From Elysia chlorotica (taxonomy: Eukaryota; Mollusca; Gastropoda; Plakobranchidae), in the NCBI GenBank assembly GCA_003991915.1, contig RQTK01000002.1:478455-542454 (forward strand): a stretch of 64,000 bases of DNA, written 5' to 3'. The notes below the pieces were generated by a model that was given only the letters and a program-made list of their open reading frames with translations, had not been told where the DNA came from and made no database searches. Below are positions 48,701 to 62,400 of the stretch, piece after piece (the stretch's first letter is position 1; every line of letters starts with the position of its first letter). The translations under genes and the position numbers were made by a program.

Positions 48701-50560
48701 AGGTAGTCAATTCAAGTCTGAATGCTTTTTAATGCTGTTTAGAAGCTAACTGACTGTTCCAATAATAAAAAAAAATGACTAACACGTTTTTGTTTTCCCC
48801 CCTTTAATGCTTGTTCATTCCAATTACTAAAGCAGATGTTAGATTTAAGCTCAATGTTTACTTTCAATATTTTACCCTTGAACCATGTAATGTAGAACTT
48901 TGTATTGGCTATGAGCAAAGAATTCCTTAAAAGCAAGTGTGTTATTTAAGCTTGTGATAGTTGGGTTTTTTTTTACAAGGATTACCTATTAATAAGTGCT
49001 CACATATGTACAATGAATGTGTAATGATGATGCATTTGTGCAGATAGTAGATGTGCTAAGATTGTTATCTGTTGACTTAATTTTTAGCAGGGTACAAGCA
49101 CATATTTTTAGCTTGCTATAAAAAAAAGTGTCACAATCTTATTTCTGTTTTTTTTTTTCTTCTGTTCAATATCCTCTAAATATTTGTTTTCGTTATTACG
49201 ATTTGGGATATTTAAAAAAAAAAAAAAAATTCAAGTTAAGCTCTAAGAAACGTGTCAACCTTACTTCTTTTAGTCTGATAAAAATTTCTACACCTAAATC
49301 CTGCTTTGCATAAGGTTGAGTTGATTATATAAGGAAATCAATCGTAGAGGTTTACATTCTTCATTTGTCACAAGATTGACTTTCTTCATCTATATACGTG
49401 TGTATGCTCATTTTATAATTCAGTATTTAGTTGGTGACAGAAATACTGTTTTTAATTGGTGAAAAATATTTTTTTTTATGTGGTAAGGTAATACCAAACA
49501 TGGATCAATTTTATTTTTTTATGATCTTGCTGAAAATGAAATAAGATAATTTGTGTTCGAGTCTAGCCTACAATTATACATACTTGTCAATCAATCAGTT
49601 ACTAAGCTTTTGCTAACTAGATCATTGACCATATAGCTGTAAAGTCACTGTCAAGAGACAGAAGACACTGCATGTAAATAAGTTATAATGTGTTGCGTCA
49701 TGAATCTTTCATGAGCTTGCATTCTAGTGTTACAAAAGGAAGTGACAAGCTTTCCTCACTTTATTTTGTTCGGCTACATATTTCTACTTTTTCTCCTAAT
49801 TTCCTAATTTTTGTTGTTGTAATTTTACAATCACACCTCAAAGAATTATGTGTTGTTCAATTAGGGTTCAGAATTGAAACCTTTGATGTAGCTTGTTAGT
49901 CTTAGTTTATATTTTTTTTTTCTATTTTATATTAGAATAGTTTACTTTTCACCTTCAATGTGCCATTTTTAGCAACCCTGTGACTCAAATGGGAATAGTA
50001 TGATTATTGTTGAATTACTTTTATACAAATTTATTTTGTATACATGTATATGTACTTGGTTTGGAAGAGCAAGTCTTCTGCAAGTTTTTGTCATTTCCAT
50101 CCAACTTTTTCTGCCTAGCCTGTCTTTGGCTCCATTAATGTAATTGTCGCTCTGCACATTTGATCCTCAAACCGTTCATTCTGCATGCAGTCACAGGCAG
50201 CTAGTGCAAGCAACCCTCACATTCCAAACTCTTCAAATGTTGTGAAAAAATCCAACTATCCTAGGTTCTCTTTTTTTTTTTTTTTTGTAGATCATAATTA
50301 TGCTTTTTTATGCGCAGATTTTTTTCTGAGAATGCAGGTTGTGTTTTTATCTATTAAAATGATATACTAAGTGTCAATTATGCTTTGTACATGTGGTTTT
50401 ATTTTTGATTGTATATCTAATTATCTGTCCAAATTTTTACAATGATTTTTAATCAACAGTATGATCATTTGGGATGGGTTTTCTTTTTTTATAAAAGGCT
50501 AAAGAAGGTAAAAATTGTAATATTTTTAAGCTGACGAAAATAAAATTATTGTTTCTTTTA
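45721..50560 (+). other. Possible long 3' UTR of TMEM198
   Basis: T-rich on the plus strand, free of recognised mobile elements and of coding frames. Candidate poly(A) signals AATAAA lie at 45833, 47281, 47947, 48764 and 50539. The first is 113 bp after the stop and would give a short transcript. The lack of insertions over almost 5 kb, in a window otherwise full of them, hints at transcribed, constrained sequence, but the end cannot be placed without RNA. Confidence 0.4.
45833..45838 (+). terminator. First poly(A) signal after TMEM198
   Basis: Canonical AATAAA 113 bp after the TAG, followed by T-rich sequence about 15-40 bp on. This is the nearest plausible 3' end. Confidence 0.45.
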
Positions 50561-51620
50561 ACTCCATTTCATCGGATTGGAGTGGTCAGGTCTGATATTG
50601 CTTCTGTTGACCAAATATAATGATGAGCGTGTTTAAAAAAAATTAACAACTAGACCGAGTGTGTAAAAATTATGCATATACATATAATTAACAAGTAAAC
50701 CTTGCCTAGATAAGTGCTCAACTCAATTCAGTGATAGTTTAGTATGGTGATTGGGGAGCTTGTTTGTTTACAAAAAAAATTTATTAATTACAGCCCATAG
50801 AGTTTATTGTCTGTATTGGCAGGCACAATATGGCTGTTACTGTGTTGACGTGCCTTTAAAACAAACTCTAACTCTGTATTGACAGGAGGTACTAAAATTG
50901 TCAGTGATCCATCATTTAGGATTAGACACCAAGACCTAACATTTTTCTGCTCTGCAGGATGCCCACAAAGGTTTAAGGAGTAATCTGTGTGTACATTTCT
51001 GCAATGCGCTCAGTCTCATAGAGACAAAAATGACTAAACTAATCCTTATTAAATTAGACAGTCTAAAGACATAAATAAACTTCAAACAGTACGACCCTCA
51101 AAAGTGAAATTAAAAGGAAACGGTTGGCGTCCAAATCCAACCAGTCTGGCATAGACCTTAGTTTGAATTAAATTTTCCTTATATCCATTATCTGCTACTC
51201 ACACACTCAGTCACCAAGCCCAAACCCCTTTTGCCCCCGTGCTTTTCACTATTGTAATGTTGTAAAAGCATAATTTATTGTAATTATCAGCCAGTAATTT
51301 TTTTTTTCTGCAGCAAGTAAATCTTACCTTTTGGATAACACACGCAACTAATGTCAAAGCATGTACTTAGACAATAGCATGCATCTAGACTACATGTATA
51401 TATTGATTGTGCAGTAAAAAAAAAACATGTCATTCATTTCAACAACTATAGAAAATGGGATTTCACAAATGTTTCATGATTCATGAGACATCAGATCTTC
51501 AGAAACTCTGAAACGCTTCAAAATCTTTATCATGTCTTTGTGTGGTGCATCTAGTTATTTTCTAGTTTGCCCACTCATGTTCATGACCGGATTTGTGGCA
51601 CTTTTACATGCATGTATTAG
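50561..51620. other. Intergenic, no gene seen
   Basis: AT-rich sequence with scattered poly-A and poly-T. No open frame or element recognised. Confidence 0.5.
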
Positions 51621-51857
51621 TAAGTCCTAGGTAGAACATCGGCTTCCGACGCAGGAGGTCCATGGTTTGAGCCCTAGCGATTTCACCCCCTACATGTTGG
51701 GTCGGTGTCAGTTTAATGTGACTGGCTGAGTAAGGAGTCATGGTGTCCTCGCCCTGTCTCGTGGCAGCACATAAAGTTGTCAGTTGTCAGTCTTGGGGCC
51801 TGTCCACAATATAGTCTATATGGTGCTGATGTTGGACATTAAACTAACTCAACTCTA
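51621..51857 (+). mobile_element. tRNA-derived SINE, nearly complete, plus strand
   Basis: A-box-like 'taggtagaacatcgg', B box 'tggtttgagcccta', then the body in order: 'gttgggtcggtgtcagttta', 'gactggctgagtaaggagtc', 'tggtgtcctcgccctgtctc', 'gtggcagcacataaagttgt', 'ggggcctgtccacaatatag', 'gtgctgatgttggacattaa', ending in 'actaactcaactc'. It is one of the two best copies and defines the family's layout: tRNA head, ~140 bp body, short A/C/T tail. Confidence 0.88.
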
Positions 51858-53789
51858 CATATTAGTATTACACGTCTGTGTGCGCTATTGCTTGATAAGT
51901 TACCTATCTAGATCTAAAATTTTAAGCAGACCTCGTGACTTCTAAGTAAAAGTTATAAAACTCCTTGGGAAATCACATCGCCTATTTTGCTGATTTACGT
52001 ATTGTATGACATGGCGACTTTTGTATAAAAATCAATTGCATGACAAGGTGAATCGTGTTAGACTCCTCAACCTCATACTATAATATAAAATGTGATATCT
52101 TTTATATGTTTTATTAGCATGGGTATCCACAAGTCACCAATTTCAACCCAATTCACTCATAATCAAATGTTTCACACCAGAATACATTGTATCACCGATC
52201 AGCAATGTTAAATATTTATTATTATGGTTTGAGGCTAAGTTATAGTTAGATAAGTAACGACCAATTAATACAAGCTTGATTTTAAATTCTAATATAAAAT
52301 TGGGAAAAAAGTCTGATTCCATTTGACAGATGCTCTGATGAGAATTCTTCAAAGGAGACATGTAGAATAATAGTTCTGCATGAAAACTGTTTTTTTTTTT
52401 TTCGGTTTACTCTCAAAAAGCAATACCAATCAAGTGATACTATGTCTGCGGTGATTTTTAATTTTGTCGTGATTCAGTGTCCTTTTGTTTATTGTTAATT
52501 TAATAGTATTTTCAAAGTTGTTCTTATTACAGTGTGGCATCTGAAAAACAATTTTTACCCTGGAATTTTTCTTAAAAGAGCATTCAATCTCTTTTAATCA
52601 AATTTTTGTACCTCCATAGTGACAAATTTCAGAAACTTTTTAACTCTTTGTGACTATAGAAAGGATTTAAAATAGTAACTCTTGGGAAATATCATTCATG
52701 CAATTGCAATTATTATTATTATTATTTTTAATTCAATTTTGTCTTAGTTGTGTGCTACATTTGCAAGATTAGCTTGTGTAGTAGTTTCAGTTCATGTAAG
52801 CAAATTTAAAAGACCCAATATTTTTTTTTTAATGTGCTGGTTGAAGGAAACTGCATCCTCAGCTGTGTATATCATGCCCAAATAAAAAAAAATGCCAAAA
52901 TCTGTTTGTTCTGTTCTGCGAGACCCAACCTACACATGAATTCATGTGGTATCTGATAATTATCTTAGTTTTCGTTGGTTTGCTGGTTTGTGTGTGTATG
53001 TTTTTTTGGTTGGGGTTAAGTTTGTGTATGTTCACTTTGTCCAAATTGCTAGAGTGTAACAATTACTATGTCCAAAACTTTGCATCAGAACTCCTGTTTA
53101 TGGATGAACGACAAATAGACTACGGCAGATTTTTATGTTCGGAAATGCATGCAATCTGCAAATACAATAGACCATATAAATATATGCAAAAAATTAATGG
53201 AGGTTGAAGATAAAGTCAAACAAAATTTGATTGAAGTATAAAAATAGTGAGTTTTAATCAACATAATGATATTAAGGACTCACAACTAATTTGGATTTTT
53301 AAAAAGATAAAGACATCAAGAAAGTAATAAAAAGAAAATTTATGAATATATACCCTATAAATTGAAGTCCTACAAAAAAAGTAAAAATCAGTTTCAGAAT
53401 ATGCCATGCTATCAATATTCCAATACATACAAATCAGTTTTGAAAGTAACAACTATCTCATGCCCTGAATTATTTCTTTTCAGAGAGCACATTTAAAATA
53501 AAAATTAATATATGATTATATCAGATCCAAAATGCAAGTGTCAGAAATTTTATGTTTAAAATTTCAGAAATATGTTATATAATATCTGCGTTTAAAAACC
53601 ATAACATGAGTGAAAACGATTTGTTTTGGTCTAGCCTTTAAAAAGGGTACCTAGAATAGAAATTAGAAACATTCTGAGTTTTATTTATCCATAGACTTAA
53701 ATTCCAATTTACAAAAAGAATTGAAAAAATTTTAAAACCATTTAAATTAAAAACATAAAAGACATCCTAACCAAAAAACATAAAAACAA
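51858..53789. other. Intergenic, no gene seen
   Basis: AT-rich with short ATT and poly-T runs. The 87-codon frame at 52944-53207 has no recognisable feature. Confidence 0.5.
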
Positions 53790-54510
53790 CCACACGACCG
53801 CTACTGGGAAGGTCAATGAAGGGAGATACCGAGAATATTACTTAAAAAAGCAGAAGTGTTCAACAACTGTTGTTTTTTTTAACCTGTCCAAAAAAGATAG
53901 CCAGCAACTGACAGATGAAGGAAAAAATGAATAAGCTTCATGATAAAGAAAAGCACCCAAAACAAACCTTGCAGTTTTTAAGGAAGACTTTACTTCAAAT
54001 GAACTTAATAAAGCTAAAAAAAATTGCAAATCCTCAGGTCCAGATAAAGCCCATAAAGAAATGTTGAGGTTACTTGGACAGCAAGAAAAAAAATATACCT
54101 CTCAAACTTATCAGCCAGGCATGAAAAAAAAGGGTGATACCTAAACCGTTGGAAAACACCGTTGAAATGACAATTCTCTAAAATGGAAAATAAAATTTCC
54201 AAAGCTATTGACCCAAAATATCTTGCATTGGGAAACTAGTAAAGAGGGTGGTGAATCAACAGAAGAGCAACTTTTTAGACTCACAACAAGTTCTAAGTGG
54301 TTCCAAAAAAGAAACTCTACATAGCAGTTTTTGTAGATCTCCAACAAGCTTATGATAAGGTGTGAAGAAGAGAAACACTGCTCAAAATAATTAACACTGG
54401 TATAAAAGAATTACTGTTGAAATCAGTCAAATCTTTCAAGTATACAACAGCAAAATTGTGGTCATTACAATTTGTAGTCAATTCTCACCCTTGCAACTAA
54501 AACTTCAAAG
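53790..54510 (+). pseudogene. Jockey-like LINE reverse transcriptase relic
   Basis: Plus-strand frames, broken by several stops and shifts, give 'KSSGPDKAHKEMLRLLG' (53-54 kb border region, about 54028-54078), the conserved segment before RT block 1. Further on is 'AVFVDLQQAYDKV' (about 54325-54363), the RT block with the first catalytic Asp, then 'LLKIINTGIKELLLK'. The order and spacing match LINEs of the Jockey group. 5' and 3' parts are absent. It lies in the convergent intergenic space between the two host genes. Confidence 0.8.
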
Positions 54511-56124
54511 TAAAAATGTAAATATTTAATAGATTAAACATACTCGACCATTTTTGCAGGAACAAAGTTCAGATAACATAGAAAGTGACAAATATTGTTT
54601 ATTAAAATCTCATTTTTCTACCAAGGCATAATTCCCTAAACCTTGAAGTGGGGAATGCTAGATTTTATGCATTATTGGGCAGTAAATGTGGTTATTAGGA
54701 TTTATAAAATTTAAAGATGGCAATCATGTAAAATATTACAGTATACTTTTAGCTCATTCATATAGAGCGGAAATATACTGCTGTTTGAATCATATTTTAA
54801 AAACAAATTTTTAGGTTTATTAATAAATGCTTTATAACATTATGAAGAACCTTCTGGCAATGTTAGTACTATACAATAAGAACACAAGAGATATACGCCA
54901 ACAAATTTATATTCTAATAGACACAACCTTTTTCCCTTTCACATTTCGTAGGCAACTAAATCTACTCTAACCAGTCGCACTCAGAACATACTTTCCATAA
55001 GAAGTTGTTTCACAAAAGTTCACATATTTAATAAAATTAGGAAAGCATTATAAAACAGTTGATTAGGCTTGATAGTTTCTCCATTGGACTGTACATGAAC
55101 AACGTACCAGTTTGTAAACATTACAAGCATCAAATCGTTCACTCCACCAGGAAAATATACCATTCAGCCTTATTGTTTTTGCACTTACAATTTTTTTATA
55201 CAAGATGGACACCAGAATAGAATAAAAGTTTAAAATACATGTACAATAACATTAAAAAACATTTTTCTCTCTATTAACCATGCATGCTCATAACTAGGAT
55301 CGGCTGTAATTAGATTGCGTATGGGCCCATTTGTAGCGCATCTCACAATTCACTGTGCCATGCGCCATCTTGAAAAAAACATCATTCCAATAGGCAGTTT
55401 TCACTACAAGACATGAAAGTCTCATACAATGAATATTCCCAGTGCTGGGTGAGGTTCATTTTTTTTTTTTCATATTGCAGTTTTTAGTAATCTCCTTTTC
55501 AAGTAGAGTTGTTGTAGTTCAAACGTTTGGGCATAACAAATAAAAAACAAAAATGAAATGACATTATGACAAAAATTACAGCTACAAAAAAAATGAAGTA
55601 TCTTATCTATTTGAAAGGATTCTGTTCCTAGCATGTCTATTCTGATGAAAGCAAAAGAAATTTAACAAACAACATAGTGTCCCAGTATGACATAATATCA
55701 ATTTCAGCGAATTGGAAAGTAAAATTCTAATGTGACGCACACACACAAAGACTATGTCCCATTTATTCGAGTTTCTTGAATATTGACAAATTTATTCCCG
55801 GTACTAATATCATTCAATGCTCCGATAAAAAAAAATATACATATGCGAGGATTTTTCTTTTTCAAATGGGTTTTTTTTTTTTCACTTAATCACCAAATTT
55901 ATCTAAATTCACTTAGTTTGAAATAATAATAAAAAAAATTGTAGAAGTTTTCTTTTTATTGTTTTTGTCCCCGTGGTCAAAGTTAAAAATGATAAGTTAA
56001 ACAGTTGGTTATTTTTTTTTGAAAGATCGCAAGGTATAAACCAAGCATGCAGTATTTAGTGATAGTGACCAATCATTGAAGTATTTTATGATATATCTGA
56101 CAAAAGAGAAAACTGTTTCAAACC

Positions 56125-56360
<236 letters not shown>

Positions 56361-56464
56361 TCCGCCTCTCTATCCTTCCACACACACACACACTCAATTG
56401 TTTCGGAGTATAATCTGACTGGCATATGCTAAACTAATGTATTAGAGAAGATCTAGTCATCCCA

Positions 56465-59400
56465 CTATAAGGTCTTCCACAGGGCACACACAGTGCAAAG
56501 GGCCAGAGTAACCAGTGAAGCAGCAAGCATGCTGGAAGAATCGCTGGGACCTGGAAGGTTAAGAAAATAGGTCTTGGTTAAAAACATATACCGGTAAATG
56601 AATTTCGATAGAGTATGTGCATAAATAAATGAAAAAAAACGGTGTTGTGAACAATTAATTATTTAAAAAACTTCACCAAAAATATACTTTGCATGATAAG
56701 AAAAAAACACTCTTAAAATCATGTGCTTACAGTACCTAAGGTATAAATCATATAGTTGGAAAACTGTCTTGTGAGTTGCATTCCCAGAAAAGTTTAGTTT
56801 CCCTCAATCAATCTTTAAAATGACTTTCTAAAATGGACGAATGCATGTATCATACTTCTTACCAAACGATTTCAACCAAACAAAAAGGGGCAAAACAGTA
56901 ATGGTAAACAATTTTTTTTTCTCCTTTAATCAATTTTATAAGCAACATATTTTTAGAATCATAGAAAAAAATGTTGGTAATATATATTAATAATATAAGT
57001 TTTGTAAAAGAGATGTTTATCTTTGTCAAAAGGCAATTGTTACAACCTACAATGATGGAATGAAGAAAGAATTTAAAGACAAGTCGCGGAAAAAAAATTC
57101 TTTGCCTAAAAATAGGACAATCTAGTAATGGGGAGGAAAAGGAAGGCAGTAATTGCAGTAAATATTGATTTTAGACTTGAAAATTCACCATCACTGATTT
57201 AGTCTCTTGCTTTTGCACTTTAGGAAAAATAAATGGTTCTCCTTAACTCTCTCATCACAAGGGGTAGTAATCAAAATGAATTGTCTCTAAATGCATTTTG
57301 TATAGAGGATTCAGTGGATAAATACACACAGCTGTACATGTACTGCTGTTTTTCTCAAACCTATGATTTTTTTCATCTTTATTTTTTACTCTCTAGGGTT
57401 GTTCTTAGGCTAAAGAGGACAAAAATATTTCCAGGACCGTTAGATTCTATGAGTTGAGTTGGTTTAATGTTCAACGTCAGCACTATATAGTCTATATTGT
57501 GGACGGACACCAAGACTGACGACTGACAAGTTGAAGTGCTGCCACACTCGAGACAGGGCGTGGATACCATGGCTCTTGTCTAAGCCGATCACATTATGCT
57601 GTAACCGAGCTAACCAGTTACGGGGATTGAAATTTAAAAAATAAATCTGCCCATCTTGGAATTTGAGCTGCGGATCTCACGATCTGGAGACCAACGCTCT
57701 ACCACTTGAGCCCCCTCCTCCCCCCAGATGACAAAGGCACATTGAGATCTATCTCTACATACAAGAAAACCATAAACTCTACTTGAGTAACCTTGGTCTT
57801 AAATGTAGTATTTAAAGTTGCCGATTTAATCTCAAGTCCTTTTACTTTTCAAGTAGAGTTTATATACAGATAATAATATGCCTATATTAAAAAAAAAAAA
57901 CTCTACAAAGGATTAAGGTAAGTTAAGCAATTTAAAAATGATAGAAAAGAAAAAAAAACACACATTTTGTAATAACAATTTTCAGACAACACCAATTGCT
58001 ATTTGACCTAAAAGAAATTTCATCGAAGCCCATGAAGCGGAATATTGTTGCCAAGAGCTGGACTATAATTTAAGTAATTGTTTATTCATAAACTCATATA
58101 AATTTATACAAATGGTTTTTGAAAATTGTTTTCACTGCAGAAAAAAAAATAGGTTAACGTATCTGTTAAACAAAAAATCCGCATGCACAATATTGAATTA
58201 TGAAGTGGAATGTTAATTCTTAGTGAATTTCAAATGAATAAGGCACAGACGAATCAATCCCCATCTTCCTGCTGTTTAAAAAAAGGGAGGGTCATTAAAA
58301 CAGTTTAAAGAATCTTTGCTGCAGTCTTACAAAGTAACATTTCTTTCAACAACAAAAAAAAGATATGTCCATATCCAAAAAAAAATACTAGTTAGAGGTA
58401 ACTTGTGGTAGAATATTATTATGAGAAACAAGCCTGATGTTTTGGTTATATGGAATCCCACTTGCAGCTGATTCTATTTCTTGAAAGACTTTTATTAAAA
58501 AAAAAAAAAAAAACAAATAGCTTAGTAAATGATGCTTTAATTAACAGTCCATCTCTTGACTGCTGCATCATAATTTTTCACTATATTCGAATTTTGACTT
58601 AAAATTTGGCAACACCTACTGAAAAGCATAAACAAATGAACTATTTATTTTGTCCTCTGTGGTTCCATTGTATCGTCTAAGATCATAATGTAAAAGGAGA
58701 AAAGCTCTCACCCTCATGAAACAATTTACAAGAAACACAAAACTTGATAGAATGTTGGCAATTAAACAATAAAAAGGACACAGAAAATGGACTTCGAATA
58801 GCAAACTAATTTTATCTCATTACAGTCAAGTGGTTAATCAATAATTATTATTGGATTCAATTCCATGAAATGACATTAAACAAAAATCATACACAAAATT
58901 TAAAATGTTATTAGCCTTTAAAAGTAAGTTTTAGTGATATATATTTGAGACGCCAAGCAACCCAAGGCATTAATACTGCGCATGCAAAAAAAAAAAAAGT
59001 AAATAAAAAGGGTTCCAGTGAAGCCCAAAAAACGTGATTTGTATTAGCACAAGAATATTGGAGAAATCCAAGACCAAGTGTTTTGGGAGCAGAATTGAGA
59101 TGAAAAATAAAAGGCTTAAATATAAAATTAGTAACAAGGAACCTCGACCGCTTAATTTATCTGTACCTGAATCTCCCTGGATACTGTAGTCTGTAATATC
59201 ATAATCAGTGAGTTAGTTTAGCCCTAAAAGTGTTTTCAACCACATGTCTTGATTTAATTTAAGAAAGCTCATAAAATTATCAGATTAAACAAAATTGGGG
59301 GGAGTATTAGCCTCTCTTGCAAAAGTCCCTGTCTATAAAAAAAAAAAAAAATTAAAAAAAAAAATTCAGAGGCTAATCCAAAGTATCTACTTGTGGGAGG

Positions 59401-62400
59401 CTCTTTAAAATACAGCAATATATCTTCTTCAGTTTTTTGAATTTCAAATTTCAATGTACAAATCTTTTCATCATATTGATTTTGAGAATGTTTAGGAAGG
59501 CCTTTTAACATATTGAAAGTAAAATGATGAACATGGAGCAGAGAGATACCAATAAAGTAATAAAGTATCAGAAATATATTGAAGTGCAATTAGTGACTCC
59601 CTTTTTGGAATATGATTCTCAAAGCTTGTAATGTAAGCATGTACGTCACCAAGCCCATAAAAATATGGATGAATGCCTTAAGTATAACATATAGGCAATA
59701 TAAGAGAAAGTTTAAAAGCAACTTCCACAGGGACAAAAGTCTTATCCACCTACCAATCAAAATACACTCTGATATGAGTACAGTTTGACTAATACCATAT
59801 TGCCTCCCCTGCCCCATCCCATGATACCCTTTATTCTTGATGAAAAGAAAATTCTGAAAACACTGGCCAAAATACGAGCCAAGTCAAACGGAAAGATCTG
59901 TGCCTAGTCAACTGGCTAATTGATTTCTGTAGAGTGAGGGGTGACGAATTTCTTTTATTGTAATAAATACAATCTCAATCAAGCAAACAAAAGAAGAAGA
60001 TAATAAACTGTAAAATCAGAAATCTATGTGCACTACAAAATATCATATAGGCCTATAGTCAACTCCATGTAGTTGAATTATTCTCATTTTATGTAAACTT
60101 GTTTCACATGCCCCATAACACTAGCTAAAACTAAAATTGAAGTTTTTCATTGCTGCTAAGTGACTGCAAATGCATCCTTATTCAACATTTTTTTTTTGTT
60201 TCTTTATATTTTACTGATGGGTTTCATGCATGAGTACTGGAGAATAAGGAAAACAATTTTTTACATTTCACCCATTTTTTCCATAGTTTGATCCTCTCAG
60301 AAGGTTACTTTTCCATTACTTAGGCCTACAAAAAAGTCACCTTTTCAGATTTCCAGTGGAGAGGTTTATAAATTTCATATATTTTTAAGTTGAGATAACA
60401 TCATAGCTATAGTATCAGGTATAGTAATAATAATACAAAAATAAAGATAAATAAATGATCAAGCATAGATTCGTTCAATCTGCAACCTCAAGCAACAAAT
60501 AAAGCAAAACGGTGAAGGTAGACATGACATTGAGTAATAAATTATTTCTATGAATCCTAAAAGGTGAACAGCTGATAGAAAGAATGTTAAGCAAAGGTAT
60601 GTATCTATCTATTATTTTTTTTAATTGCAATAACAATCATCATTATACCTAGTGTTGTTAATATTTTAAACAATAAAAAAAAATAAAAAAAATAACATGA
60701 TCAAATTACAAAAAAAAAATTAAAAAAGATATTCATTAGCTAACACAACAAGAACTGGACGTGCAACTATTTATATGCATGAGAAAGCTGGGAGAAAAAT
60801 TCATGTTTACCTTCAATTTCATTAAGTTTCACAGGTACTTTGCTCATATGCCCATTCTTTTGAGTGATAATGAGGTACCATACTCCAAAGTTTTTTTGTT
60901 TCACTCGGTGAAATGTTAGGTCCAACTTCATTTCGGAGCCATCAAGATCCTGTAGGGAGATCAAGCAATATGAAAAAGATTATGCAAAAACAAACTTATT
61001 TGAAGAAATATATATTTTTGACCACTTATAGACTATCTCTGTCAAATGGGAAGGCTGAAAGAGTTATCTTAACTTGGGTATTTTCTAGAGTTTCATCATT
61101 CACTCTCTAAATTCACTCTGCATTTTTTGGTAAGAGTACATGTGTATGGCATTTTCTCTGTGATATTAACCATTATTTTTTCTTAATATTATCAAGTATA
61201 CAATTATTACTAAACCTAAAGTCACTTAAAATTTAAATTTAACCTGAAGGAAACAATAATCCTCCTTTTTGTTTTTTGGATGACAAAAATCCACCACGTC
61301 AAATTCAGAAGATTGTGTTCCAGCTATAATGACTTCTCCATTCTGTCCAGACTCAAAAGCATAGCTTTCGATTTCAAAACCATCTTCCGATACAACGCAG
61401 CTCAGAACTGGATAACGTTTACCAACATAAGCATCAGCAGCAGTGCACTCTACCTCAGGGTCATCTGAAATAACAAGAATGTGAAACGAATTATTTAGGA
61501 AAGGCAGGTAGGTGTTATTAACTATAAGAGATTAATCAATCCTCATATTGGAAATCATCTTGCTTATCTTATACATACAAAATAAGCCAAATATGAAAAT
61601 ATTATCCAATTTTCTTTTTCTTTATAAAACTGAAAATATTACCATAATATTTAAAATAAATAAAACTTAAACCTCTTTTGACCAAAACCACTTACAAACA
61701 TTGACTTCAATTGGCGCTGATATGTGAAGTTGCTTTCCAGCTCTTGACGTGGCCGTACATTCAACAAGCTTCCCTGAGGTGCCAAGATCCACATCCACCT
61801 CTGCAGTCACAGTTGTCCTGTTGATGAAAAGATTGCTCAATGACTGAAGCGGTCATAGTGCTTTACCTGTTTATGTCATAAAAGGGTTGCCAAGCCATAA
61901 ATATCTATGTAAAGATTATTTCTGTTTCCAATAATATATTTCCGAAACAGCTGAAACCACAATTCTGTTCAGGAAAAAACAAAACTCTTAGAAACAGTAG
62001 AAAGAAAGAAAAAAACGAAGCTTACAACAAACCCCACTAAAAGAAGTTTAACTGCCCTGTATTTCTTCAGTTTAAAACTCTGGTTGAACATTCAGGTGAG
62101 GTTAAGGGTGAACTGCATGTTGTGTCATAGCCGATGTTGAAGTTTGGCTTACCTGTACATCTGAAGAGGTGTGTCCATAAGCACTTTGTCTGTAGATGCC
62201 AGCGGAAGCTTTTCACCATTCCACCAGATCATAATGTCCTCTGTGGCAGGGTTGCTTCCCTCTGCTGAACATGTCACTGGGTACATGCCTTCATCTAGAC
62301 TAAATGGTGCTTCGATTTTTTCACTGAAGAAGTCATTACTTCCAATTTTCATCTTCAGTTTACTGTTTTCTCCTGTAGAAATTAGGAACGAAGAAGAAAA

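Larger units (their letters stand above)
56551..60810 (-). other. Large last intron of the Ig-superfamily gene
   Basis: 4.26 kb between the exon ending at 60811 and the last exon. It contains a SINE, the candidate microexon and many A-runs on the plus strand (T-rich in the transcript sense). Open frames at 59269-59817 on the minus strand show no family features. No other gene was seen. Confidence 0.6.

Noticed and set aside
59269-59817. Two adjacent minus-strand open frames (106 and 75 codons) in the Ig gene's last intron
   Set aside because: They lack domain features and a matching splice phase. The first contains poly-Phe from a poly-A run.
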